The notes: generated from the sequence alone by a model not told the origin. DNA of 64,000 nucleotides from Coprinopsis marcescibilis (GCA_004369085.1 ML210175.1:1128-65127), one strand, 5' to 3'; numbered from the stretch's first letter, positions 1 through 9,479 are shown. A program made the numbers and translations.

Positions 1-250
1 GTAGGCACTTGCAGACAGCAGAAAGATGCTCACAGTGGTATTTGGCAGGTAAAAGGTGCACGGGGCAGAGAAATGGCGTGTGTGGCACGTAAACAGCACT
101 TGTGGCACGTAGAAGACGCGCAGGTCACGTAAAAGATGTGCAGGGCATGTAAGCAATGCATGTGGCATGTAAAAGACATGCAGGATACTTAAGACACATG
201 GGGTGCTAGCACTAGGCACGAGCAAGGTGCTCAGTGTGTTTGTCCGCTGG
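1..250. repeat. Degenerate tandem repeat with GGCA(T/C)GTAAA core
   Basis: The stretch is built from imperfect copies of a roughly 25-30 bp unit around ggca(c/t)gtaaaagatgtgcag, seen for example near 45-60, 85-115, 125-150 and 165-185. No reading frame resembles a protein. It looks like a decayed minisatellite at the edge of the repeat island; the true left end lies outside the window. Confidence 0.6.
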
Positions 251-900
251 GCACAAGGGGACTAGCGACGGGCACAAGCAGTGGGCACCAGCGGGAGGTG
301 GGTGGCCAGCAGTTGGAGCAAAAGCAGGCAGGATACAGTGGCGGTGGGCGCGGGAGCTGGCAGGCAGCAGTCAGCGCAGAACAGTGGGTGCTGGCGGGTG
401 ACGGTCAGCGGTAGGCGCGTGCTGGTGAGCACATGCAGCAGTGGGCACAGAAGTTCAGGGACGACGGTGGGCGCTCGGCGCGGGAGATGGTGGGTGGCGG
501 TGGGTGCGGGAGCTGCCAGGCTGCGGTGGGCGCTGGTGGGTGACGGTCAGCGGTCGGCACGGAAGCTGGTGGACGAGGGGGGGGTGCGGAAGATGGGAGA
601 TGGCCGTTGGCGCTGTGCGCTGGCAGCGGTGTCCAGGCGTTTAGTGCTGGCGGTGGGCGGTGGGCGCTGTGAGCTGGCAGCGGCGACTGGGCACTGTGCG
701 GTGGGCGGTAGGCGCTGTGAGCTGGCAGCGGCGACTGGGTGCGGTGCGCTGGCGGTGAGTGGTGGGCAGTTGGCGGTGGGCAGTGGGTACTGTGTGCGGA
801 TGGTGGGTGCTGGTGGGTGTTGGTTGTTGGTTGGTGTCTGGTGGGTGGCGAGAGCAAGGGCGAGCAAGGGCGAATGGGTGGTGGGGAGAGAAAAAGGGAA
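251..900. repeat. G-rich minisatellite-like tract
   Basis: The plus strand is strongly G-rich with interspersed copies of words such as ggtgggcgctg, agctggcagcggcgactggg and gggtgacggtcagcggt. The last occurs near 398 and again near 538; the second near 660-690 and 720-740. Long overlapping ORFs on both strands here have low-complexity translations (Arg/Gly/Trp-rich or Pro/His-rich) and are best explained by the repeat, not by a gene. The clustered G-runs could form quadruplexes, but that is inference. Confidence 0.65.
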
Positions 901-951
901 ATAGCAAACAAGGGGAGCGTTGCTCGCGTCCGTTTGGGAAGAGTTCCCATG

Positions 952-1067
952 CATGGACCAGGTCACGTGACCCCAAAGCACGAGCAAAACAAACGGCCAT
1001 TGGGGTTGTTTTGGTAATTTCGCGCATGGACCAGGTCACGTGATTACGTCACATGACCTGGTCCATG
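952..1067. repeat. 19-bp CACGTG motif: direct copy plus 43-bp palindrome
   Basis: A 19-bp word catggaccaggtcacgtga lies at 952-970. It recurs at 1025-1043 and is followed, after a 5-bp spacer, by a near-perfect inverted copy ending at 1067, giving a 43-bp hairpin-forming palindrome. Every copy holds CACGTG or its CpG-decayed form CACATG. It resembles the terminal inverted repeat of a small non-autonomous element, or a cluster of E-box sites, but I do not recognise the family. Confidence 0.55.
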
Positions 1068-1296
1068 TGCAAACTGAACTTCACCTCCCTGGCTATCTCA
1101 AGTCAACATTATTTGTTTATATCTGTTTCATTTCTTACCTGATTTTCTTAATTTTTTTTGAAAACCACTTGTAATATGACAAATGCCTGAATATAATATC
1201 AAGTAACAACAAATACAAACAAATAAACTATTAATAAAGCATTCATGACCATGTTAGTAGTTACTGCTGTATTGCCCACCTCATTCTTGCAAGTGT

Positions 1297-1500
1297 AAGT
1301 ATACACCAGGTATACACCAGGTATACGCTAGGTATACACCAGGTATACGCTAGGTATACGCTAGGTATATGTATACCTAGTGTATACCTGGCATATACCT
1401 AGCGTATACCCAGTGTATACCATCCATCAGGTATACGCCCAGTATACGTGGGGTATACACTAGGTATACACCAGGTATACGTATACCTAGCATACACCTG
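1297..1500. repeat. GTATAC tandem array with internal orientation flips
   Basis: About 200 bp made of an 11-13 bp unit of the type GTATACACCAG or GTATACGCTAG. Because GTATAC is itself a palindrome, the array switches between forward and reverse flanks: it inverts near 1365, flips back near 1450 and inverts again near 1480. An ORF can be read through it on the minus strand, but its sequence is periodic and it is not a gene. Bases 1068-1296 are AT-rich with nothing I recognise. Confidence 0.75.
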
Positions 1501-1525
1501 TGGGCCAGGGTAAAGTACTCTGATT

Positions 1526-1960
1526 ATGCTGTACAGCTTTTCTCTAGTCATTCTGATTCCCAGACTACTGCAAGGCCTGCTATACTTCAGATGGCCATGT
1601 ACAGCTATGTTCCCTCTGCTGCTTTCTCCAAACATCCTGATGCTCCAGACAGGCATTTGTTCTTTCTACATTCACTCCATCACAGTCTATAACATGACAT
1701 CAGTTTTCCCACTCTGCCTTATGAGCAGTGCAGAATGAAGCACCCTGATAGTTATCAAAAGCTGCTGTGCATCCCTTGAGAGCACAATATGTTGGCCCAA
1801 ACACAGCTTCATCTGCCACAGCCATATTTACCCTGCATCATCAAAATCTATTGGAACTGGCTCTCTATCCAAGATGTTAGCTGTGGCCTTGTAAAGATGA
1901 ATGCACTTAGAGCAGGAATGATTATCTGCAGCTAAGATTACACCATCTGTTCCAAAAGCT
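1526..1960 (-). pseudogene. KDZ transposase cysteine-cluster (CxC) relic
   Basis: On the minus strand from about 1960 downward, broken frames read DGVILAADNHSCSKC, then after a frame change FGPTYCALKGCTAAFDNYQ, SFCTAHKAEWEN-stop-CHVIDCD, and ACLEHQDVWRKQQREH. The spacing of Cys and His pairs and the final CLEHQ motif fit the cysteine-rich domain that accompanies KDZ (Kyakuja/Dileera/Zisupton) transposases of basidiomycetes. At least two in-frame stops and one frame change show it is dead. No catalytic core is seen nearby. The family call rests on motif memory without a search, so it is moderately firm. Its 3' part is repeated in inverted orientation near 2610-2740. Confidence 0.55.
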
Positions 1961-2340
1961 TCTTTTTCATGTTCTACTAAACATTCCTTAGGTACAGTAG
2001 CCTCCAAAACTGTTCCAATGTTTGATACTTTGAGAAAGCTCTGTTTATAGCATGGGAATGACTTAATACAAAAATCTGAAAATATGATGTTCCTATTTGG
2101 TAAGTATCAGGCTCCCATGTTAATTATATCTATGCTAAAAATGTAATCTAAAGTTACAAGTCATTGGAACAGTTTTGTAGTTCATAATTTTTTGCTATAA
2201 TTTTGAGAAAATCATGTGATTATGTTCAACAAAACAAAATATTACTAAACAAAATCACATGACATATCAGCCCCAGGGTATATAGAGTCCATGCATGTAT
2301 CAATCATCCCTATAAAACTTTTCTCCAGCCACAATTTGCT

Positions 2341-2615
2341 ATGCACAAACTATCCTCTTCTACCAGGTCTCAAATTCTTTCTCTCCTCTCTGCAGGAGTC
2401 TTTTATACCAAAATTCATAAAGAAACTGGTGTCAGCAAAACAGCTATCAGCAGACTATGCAATGCAGAACTCCCCAACCTTCCCAAGCCATCTGGTAGCC
2501 ATCCTTCTATTCTCTTCTCTGCTAATATTTACCTTGCTAAGAGAATAATCAAAATGGGAAAGGTTGATAATACTACCCAAGCAACCAGAATATTTCAAGA
2601 TATCACCAACCAACC
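2341..2615 (+). pseudogene. Tc1/mariner-like transposase N-terminal HTH fragment
   Basis: An open frame starting MHKLSSSTRSQILSLLSAG encodes a helix-turn-helix: a first helix around ILSLLSAG, then TKIHKETGVSKTAISRLC as the recognition helix. It continues with a second helical block ending IFQDITNQPL. This is the layout of the paired DNA-binding domain of Tc1-like transposases. Right after NQPL, where such proteins normally run on toward the DDE catalytic domain, the sequence becomes KDZ-like (EHQEV), so the Tc1 part is cut off. A TATA-like tatata lies at about 2279. The catalytic domain is absent, so it cannot act alone. Confidence 0.6.
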
Positions 2616-2745
2616 TTTGGAGCATCAAGAGGTTTGAAGAAAGTAGCAGAGGGAACATAGCTGTACATGGAGTACAGCAGGCCTTGCAGCAACCTGGGAA
2701 TTAGAATGACTGGAGAAGAGTTGCACAGTGCAATCAGAAGTCCCA
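2614..2745 (+). pseudogene. KDZ cysteine-domain tail, inverted duplicate of 1526-1645
   Basis: Read on the plus strand with two stops, this segment gives EHQEV-RK-QREHSCTW, the same protein stretch as the minus-strand relic at about 1530-1645. At DNA level the two segments match as inverted copies over about 110 bp, for example cagagggaacatagctgtacatgg. It is fused directly to the end of the Tc1-like fragment. From 2745 to about 3630 I see only AT-rich DNA, with short imperfect repeats of the gaagagtcttt type near 2800-2870, and no gene. Confidence 0.55.
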
Positions 2746-3633
2746 TGACAAGCCTGAAGAGGAGGAGCAAAAGGGAGTTCCCACTACTCACAAAGTCTTT
2801 GAAGGGTCTTTACAAAATCTCTGAAGAGTCTTTCAGACAGTCTGAAGACTTTATAGAGACTCTGCAGAGAGTGGTGGGCCAGTGTAAAGTATGCAGACTA
2901 CTTGGTAGTATAAGTAACAAGATTGAAGCTAATATACAACTACCAAAGTAAGCAGGTTTAAATAAGTCACTGCAACAAGTGCCCTATTTATAGGTGCTCT
3001 AAATCTAACACAGAACTTTGAATTTTGAGAAAAAGATTTTGAGTCAGATAGAATCTTAAATATTGTGCCAGCTCAGAATTTCAGCAGAAGGTAAAATTGG
3101 CTTTTGATATTGTTGTGCAAAGAACAATAAGTTTTTCAGCATATTCTGGATACCTCAATAGGGAGCAAATATGTAACATTCAATGGGAATTTGGCCAGAT
3201 GGAGAATGTTTGCTTGAAAATGTAAGATTCTTATAATAGTGTTTTGGGCAGCACAAATTTTATTGCTATAGAGAGGCAGAATTTTAAGTATTGAGTTTTC
3301 CCAAAAATTTTCCAAAAAGTAATATTCTTATAAAATTCACCTTGCTGAAATATTTGATGAACATAAAATATGGAAGCAATTTTGGCCAGAACAAAAAGAA
3401 TAGAAAAATTTAATGTTTTTCTTGACTCAAACATGCCAAATATGTAAAAATAGCCTAAGATTTATTGGAATTGACAATTTAACATGTTCACAGGGTCAAA
3501 ATGCTTTATTTAATATGTAAAGTTCTATGATAAGTTTTGCCCCTATTTTTCATGGCTCAAAATAGGGTTCTCCCTGCAGTGAGTATCTGTTATCCGATCT
3601 CTTGGACTATTGGTTGACCTGGTCAGACAATTC

Positions 3634-3790
3634 TATTTGGACCCCATGAGTCAAAATAAATATACTCTATTACTCTGTCTTCCTATGCTTATTCTATTAG
3701 TTGATTAATATCATCTTTCTCTATAGTTGGAGGAATGCTGTTCATAATAGCCACATTCTCCTTCAAGTTATTGATTTTAGGTTTATACAG
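3634..3790 (-). pseudogene. Unrecognised coding-like relic with stops
   Basis: The minus strand reads LYKPKINNLKENVAIMNSIP and onward to DSWGPN with two internal stops. It looks like a former coding region because the residue mix is protein-like over about 50 codons and it sits among transposon relics. I cannot name its family. It may be another part of the KDZ element. The call is tentative. Confidence 0.25.
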
Positions 3791-3850
3791 CAAAAGCAAG
3801 ATTTCTTAGATTGGCTTTAGACAGCAGTTTCATTTATATATACCTCTTAT

Positions 3851-4521
3851 ACTCATGGCAGGAGAAAGTCTCTGTGATTATTTAATTATGCATTTTCTCT
3901 ACCACCACACATCTGATTCTCTTCAACCAAATTGTAAAATATACTAGACTTTGGAATGCATGGACTTAGTGGGGTCATAAAAAAAAATCATCTTTTCTTG
4001 AGGTTGAGAATAGAAATTTTGCAAAACCCCTTTTTGTAACTCAATGTGTGATTTTCCCTGAAGTCCAGAAAAAATATATTTTATAGGGCTGGCTAATGAA
4101 AGGTAGACACAAGTTGTGTTGTGACATTAGGAATTTTTGTTCTCCTGAAAAGAAATTCAGAACTTGGTCAAAATGGTATTTTAGGGCTTAATAAGATCAA
4201 AGTGGCTGATTTGTTATTTCTTTTTCAGGAGAACAAAAATTCCTAGTGTCACAAAACATCTTGTGTCTACCTTTCATTAGCCAGCCCTATAAAATATCTT
4301 TTTTCTGAACTTCAGGAAAAATCACACATTGAGTTACAAAAAGGGGTTTTTGCAAATTTCTATTCTCAACCTCAAGAAAAGATAATGTTTTTTTTATGAC
4401 CCCACTGAGTCCATGCATCAAAGTCTAGTATTTTTTACAATTTGGTTGAAGAGAATCAGATGTATGGTGGTAGAGAAAATGCAAAATTAAATAATCACAG
4501 AGACTTTCTGCTGCTGAGAGT
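3851..4521. repeat. Large foldback element: two ~306-bp inverted arms, ~59-bp loop
   Basis: The left arm at about 3851-4156 and the right arm at about 4216-4521 are inverted copies. Examples are ggagaaagtctctgtgatta against taatcacagagactttct, and gaatttttgttctcctga against tcaggagaacaaaaattc. The arms look roughly 95% alike by eye, with differences mostly of the C/T or G/A kind and small indels in A- or T-runs. No transposase is encoded. It could be a foldback or MITE-like element, or the product of an inverted duplication. A transcript across it would form a long hairpin RNA. Its right end lies about 150 bp from the 3' end of the DHX35-like gene. Confidence 0.8.
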
Positions 4522-4670
4522 AAGTTATGCATGTCCAGTTTTGCTATAGGAATCTAATTAAAACCTTGATACATAATTACGTATTTCTATTTACACTATA
4601 TTGATAGCCATAATTTAAAAGCCTTGTAAAGTTCAATTAGTTTTATCATTATCATACCATATGAAACAAC

Positions 4671-7359
4671 TTACCAGTCAGGATCAATTGATGTTAAAAT
4701 GCTAATTCTAAAGTAGAAACAAACATAAGTTAAAACAAAAATGAGATATGGAAGAAAAACTTACTTTGTTTGATATGTTTCCTCTATCTCATGAAAAATT
4801 ATCCATTTGCTACTTGTTTGCCTTGTAAAGAGCACAGAAGAAGGATGTACATGCAGAATCTTATCAATCAAGTTAGCCAAAGAATGTTGAATATGGACAG
4901 ATACTCATACCTTGTTCCCATGGGTAGAAATATATGTTCCATCTGGCTGTAACCTGGCACTGTTCTGCCAATACCCACTTACAAGGCATTGTCTGAGCCG
5001 TTTTGCATCTCCTTCACAGCTTGTAACAGGAAGATTAAAACGGATCATGTATTTTTTGAGCTGTGATCGAATGGAAACTGCACGTGACATTGCTTTGAAA
5101 GACAGAGCATGGTTCTTGCACCAGGATGAGGATTTACCATATCTGATAAAGGCATTATATGCTGAACAGCATCAATATTAGAATGTATGTATAATAAACA
5201 AAGCACATACCATTTAGAAGAGTAAGATGATCCTTCTGTTAGTTAGCAAAATTTCTAAAAATTGGTCCAAAATATGTATCTTACCCCTTCTTCAGCTGTG
5301 AACTTTCTTCTTTCTAGCTCTGCAAGTGCACCAGGAGCTCCATCTGGAATGATGAATACATTCTTTAATAGCAAAGTAAATTTGGGTCCAGCTACTTTGA
5401 CACAAGGAATTGAATTGCACACCTGAACAGAGGTCATGGCTGCAATTGTCAGAATTTCTTCTCCACACTGAAAATCTTTGGAGGCAAACAACTTGAAATA
5501 TCAAAGGGTCATTAATAGAGTACAGATAGAGTATAATAAACACACCATCTTTGCAATGTTATGTTCAATTGGACACTCTGCAATCTGTGCTCCAGTGTGT
5601 GACAGATACCCATTATCCGTGATCAATGTAGATGCACTGAGAATCTCAAGTGCACGGATGACAGTCTCCGTTGGTGGTGGTGTAACCCAAGGGAACTTCA
5701 TCAAATCATCCACACCAAGGGCCTTGAGCTGCAGAATGAGAGATGTTAGATCTGATCGGCTGATTTCAGGAGGTGTTGTGGTGGGTAAAGCATCAAATTC
5801 GGATTTCGTATAGAGTCGGTAACAGACGCCGTTGGATGTTCTTCCAGCTCGTCCTGCTCGTTGTGTTGCGGCTGCTTTGGAGGTTGGCACAACCACAAGG
5901 GAAGACATTGCTGCCGTTGGATTGTAAACGCGAATCTGTTGGATATTAGCATGAAATGTAGGTGGTAAATCAGTCTGCGCACCTTCACAAAGCCCGAGTC
6001 AATAACATATCGGATCCCCTCAATAGTAACACTTGCTTCTGCAATGTTTGTTGAGATGATAAGCTTCCGATGCCCCTTTTCCGCAGGCATGAAAACCTTG
6101 AGTTGTTCGTCTGTCGAAAGGCCGGCATGCAAAGGCAACAAAGATAGCCGGGTTGCACCCGGTGGCAATCTAGCGATGATTTAGGAGTGACACAGTATGC
6201 AGGGAGAAACAACCCACAGTGGTATCCGTTCTGACAACTCGTCAATGCAACGATCAATGTCTTCTCTTCCTGTCAGAAAGATAAGTATGTCGCCCGAGCC
6301 CCGCTTCAAGGTGAAGGTCAGCGAGCAAGTGTAGCACGATATCGCCTGAGCATACCTGAGAATTGATGTTCCAGGCCAACTCTGCCGACGCCCGAACGTA
6401 GTCGGGCACGGGGTTATTCATGTACGCGACCTGTACAGGAAACATCCGACCCTCCAAGCTGATAATTGTGGCTTCTTCCGGTGATGTGTCGCTTGTGAAA
6501 TAGTTCAAAAAGTAATTGGCGTCCATGGTCGCCGATGAGACGATTATGCGCAATTCTGGTCGTTTGCGACGTATCCTGATTTGCAAAGTTTACAGAATAC
6601 TCCTCGAATCAAGTGAACGGAAACGCACTTTTTGAGCATCCCAAGAAGCAAATCAGTATGCACACTTCGTTCGTGCACTTCGTCAACCTAATCTGGATTT
6701 CAGCCATGAACATGGGGTATCGTGGCGAGGTCTTACCATGATTACACTATATCGCGAGAGGAGAGGATCCACCAGCAGTTCGCGAAACAACATTCCGTCG
6801 GTCAGATACAGAATGCGGGTCTTCTCCTTGTCGCTGACGTCCTCGAAGCGAATCGTGTACCCGACCTAGCATTGTTCTATTACATGGGGCACAATGAACC
6901 CGTGGACACGGACCTACCTCCCGGCCCAATGTAGTTCCCATCTCTGCGGCTACCCTGGCGGCTACAGAGGTTGCGGCAACGCGACGTGGCTGAGTGCAAG
7001 CAATAATACGTCCCTCAGACCCCCATCCGGCTTCGTACAGAAACTGGGGTAATTCTAAAGAGTCCAAGTCAGAGACAGAAGTGGTATTGGGTTTGGATAC
7101 GTACGGGTTGTTTTTCCACAACCTGTCTGCCCGACAATAATCACAGCGCCGTACTTCTCCACGCTGTACAGTAATTTATCGCCTGAAACGCGATTCAGTT
7201 TTCAATACAAATCGTTGAACGAAAGGAACACGTACGGTGCTTATGAATAGGCAAAGTTGTGCGCTGCTCGAACGGAGAGGATATGACAACATTTTCCGAT
7301 TCAGGCACGCGGTCAGCAGAGCTACCTGGTGCTACAGTTCCTGGTTTCCAAAATGACAT
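4671..7359 (-). CDS. DHX35: DEAH-family RNA helicase, DHX35-like
   Basis: Superfamily 2 RNA helicase of the DEAH/RHA group, ATP-driven and associated with the spliceosome in other eukaryotes. The start at 7359 gives [12 protein letters not shown], like the FWRPGT N-terminus of animal DHX35. About 15 short introns split the gene. Visible motifs are Walker [11 protein letters not shown], motif Ia TQPRRVAA, motif II as DEVH at 6673-6684 where the family has DEAH, motif III SSATMDA, and motif [10 protein letters not shown]. The C-terminal helicase-associated and OB-fold parts follow ([17 protein letters not shown], then [11 protein letters not shown]). I read roughly 640-660 residues. The last exon ends at DPDW and a TAA that overlaps a good splice donor (gtaagt). 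The animal protein has some 25 more residues, so the tail may be lost or moved. The 3' third is AT-rich and CpG-poor, unlike the 5' part. Confidence 0.88.
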
Positions 7360-7473
7360 TTGACGATGAAGTGGAAGGAAAGGAAGTTGTGTATTTGACG
7401 GTGTTTGAAAGCGCTCAGTTTGTCGAGAGTCATTTCGACACGGTCTTTCACCTATCACCACCACCACCAAGCC
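7360..7473. promoter_or_regulatory. 114-bp shared divergent promoter (DHX35/YJU2)
   Basis: Only 114 bp separate the start codons of two splicing-factor genes that point away from each other, so both promoters and 5' UTRs must lie here. A short (CAC/CCA)n run precedes the YJU2 start. I see no clear TATA box. Confidence 0.6.
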
Positions 7474-8504
7474 ATGTCCGAGCGTAAAGGTAAGACCTTG
7501 GTAGAACTAGCCACGCAATTGTAAAGCTCTAATACCTATGAATAGTTTTGAACAAGTACTTCCCCCCGGATTTCGATCCAGACCTCATTCCGAGGAGGAA
7601 GGTGCCTCGGAATTCGCAACAGGTCGTTCGGTTGATGGCACCGTTCTCGATGTACGTCCCTTGCGTGAAATACTGTGGTTGAAAGACACTGACTGTGCTC
7701 TCAGGCGATGTAATACTTGTGGAGAATACGTTTACAAAGGGAAGAAGTTCAATGCTCGCAAGGAAACTGTGGAGGGAGAAGACTACTTTGGAATCAAAAT
7801 ATTCAGGTTCTACATCAAATGGTAAGTCGCCAGAACTGTATGGGGGGTATCGCCTAGCTGACACACTTCCTAGCACACAATGTTCAGCAGAGATTACGTT
7901 CAAGACCGACCCCAAGAACACGGACTACACAGCTGAACATGGAGCGTCGAGGAATTTTGAACCTTGGCGAGAAGAACAGTCGGTGGAAGAGGAGGACAGA
8001 CTTGCCAAACTCGACGAGGAAGAGAACAACCCTATGAAGGCGCTGGAGAACAGGACGGTAGACTCCAAGAGAGAGATGGAAATCCTGGACGCACTGCAGG
8101 ACATACGGGCCCGAAACGCGCGGATAGAACGGACAGCAGGACAGTCAGACGACCTGCTTGCCCGGCTCCACATGCAAGAGGTCGACGAAGCTGAAGCAGC
8201 AGAGGCGAAACGACTGGAGGATGAAGATGAAGAGCTGGTTCAGGCAGTGTTCTCCAAGATTTCTGTGCCCGCCGCATCGGGTTCAGGGTCAGGGACGCCC
8301 TCGTCGACTGTTACCCTGAAACGCAAAGCAAACGTGGGGGAACCAGAGCCTTCGCTACAGCATCTCTTGTCAGAATCGGCGCGAGCCCTGATAGCTTCGA
8401 AACCGGTTGCTGCGCCTGCTATAAAGAAGGCGAAGACGGACAGTGGGAAGAACAAACTGGGGATTAAAATCGTCAAGAAAAGCAAGCCACCGACGGTAGT
8501 ATGA
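7474..8504 (+). CDS. YJU2: Pre-mRNA splicing factor YJU2 (Cwc16/CCDC94 family)
   Basis: Spliceosome component that promotes the first catalytic step after Prp2 action. The first exon is only 16 bp (7474-7489) and encodes MSERK; further exons are 7546-7651, 7705-7821 and 7874-8504. The joined N-terminus [20 protein letters not shown] is close to the animal and yeast proteins. The zinc-binding pairs RCNTC and KCTQC are intact, with [13 protein letters not shown] and FRFYIK between them and [13 protein letters not shown] after. The C-terminal half is an acidic coiled-coil followed by a low-complexity tail rich in Ser, Gly and Lys that ends in a basic cluster. The reading frame, splice sites and length (about 330-340 residues) are all as expected. 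Confidence 0.95.
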
Positions 8505-8645
8505 TAGGTCTATACCATATGTATTCTAGTAGAGAGATTGTAATATCTGTATCATAAGTTTGATTTTGCGCCCTTTTTCATTTCTATGTTTAGACGCCAA
8601 ACTGATCATGAATGTTTTCGGACCACAACCACATTGACCATCTGC

Positions 8646-9462
8646 ATGGCATCCCGCGAAGACCTCCCACGGATATCTGTAGACAAGGTAGAAGACTGGA
8701 AGCGCGTAGGCTCCAACTGCAATGAAGCTGCTGCATCCATTTTGGACGAGGAAATTCGGAGGAGGAGGCTCGAGTCTGAACGAGATGCGCTGAACAAGCA
8801 TATGCAAGAGGTAAATTTGCTGGACTCGTGGGGAGGAGGTGCTGAAACTGCTGTCTCCAGTTCATTTCTCGGACGATGCTCGTCGCACAGCCAAACCTTC
8901 GCGTGAACGGCAACTCGTTCGACTCTCTCGACGCGCAAGGTGAGCGGCGCGTTTTGCTCTGGAGTGAACGGCAGCACCTGAACTGTGATCGCTAGACACG
9001 GAAACATTCGATGAAGCCTTGGACAGACGTATCTGGTCGCTGGCGGACACACGTTTCCAGTGGGATAAAAGGATAACCGAGAACAGAAAGAACGTGCCCG
9101 GGGAAATTGCTGCGTCAGTGTCGCAAGCGTTGCAACAGCACCAGCAGTTCGACAACGAAGAGCTCGAAGAAGGTGAGATCGAGGTTCCAGAAGACTCGGG
9201 CGATGCGATCCCAGGTGCGCAACCAATCTCTGACGCTGTCTTACACGAGTCTGACTGGAGAAAAAGGGCTCGAGCTTGTGACAGAATCGGTGCTGAAAAC
9301 GTCGGCGTTGACGAAAGAGTTGAGTCAGGTATGTTGCTTCGACAAACTTTGTAGTCTTTGCGAATAACATATTTCTATTATACACAGACCATACGAAAGC
9401 AACAAGAAAGGAGCGAAAGAGTGAAGGTGGTGTCGGCAGAAGTAAAGGCATTGAGGTCGTAA
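8646..9462 (+). CDS. NSL1: Kinetochore subunit, NSL1/Mis14-like
   Basis: Small helical protein of about 200 residues that looks like the Mis14/NSL1 subunit of the Mis12/MIND complex, which links centromeric chromatin to the outer kinetochore. Five exons are joined by short introns (8812-8871, about 8940-8995, 9211-9256 and 9329-9387). The order is an N-terminal acidic and basic region (MASREDLPRISVDKVEDW), then NGNSFDSLDAQDTETFDEAL, the conserved stretch DRRIWSLADTRFQWDKRITE with RKNVPGEI, an acidic linker, and a C-terminal helix ending EVKALRS. An in-frame ATG at 8586 would add 20 residues of poor quality; I chose 8646. The third intron is only 46 bp. The gene converges on GAR1, with 17 bp between stop codons. 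The family call is from motif pattern, without a search. Confidence 0.65.
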
Positions 9463-9479
9463 GGAACGATATTTTGAAA

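Noticed and set aside
281..1043. Several overlapping ORFs of 70-200 codons on both strands
   Set aside because: Translations are periodic and low in complexity and follow the G-rich minisatellite; no protein-like pattern or splice structure.
2667..2951. Plus-strand ORF of 94 codons after the Tc1-like fragment
   Set aside because: It is frame-shifted relative to the KDZ relic it overlaps, and its downstream part follows short gaagagtcttt-type repeats. It is not convincing as a transposase catalytic domain.
4470..4560. Possible last exon of DHX35 after an acceptor near 4545
   Set aside because: Joined in the only available phase it gives a short peptide with a stop (CKTGHA) unlike any DHX35 tail, and it runs into the foldback arm.
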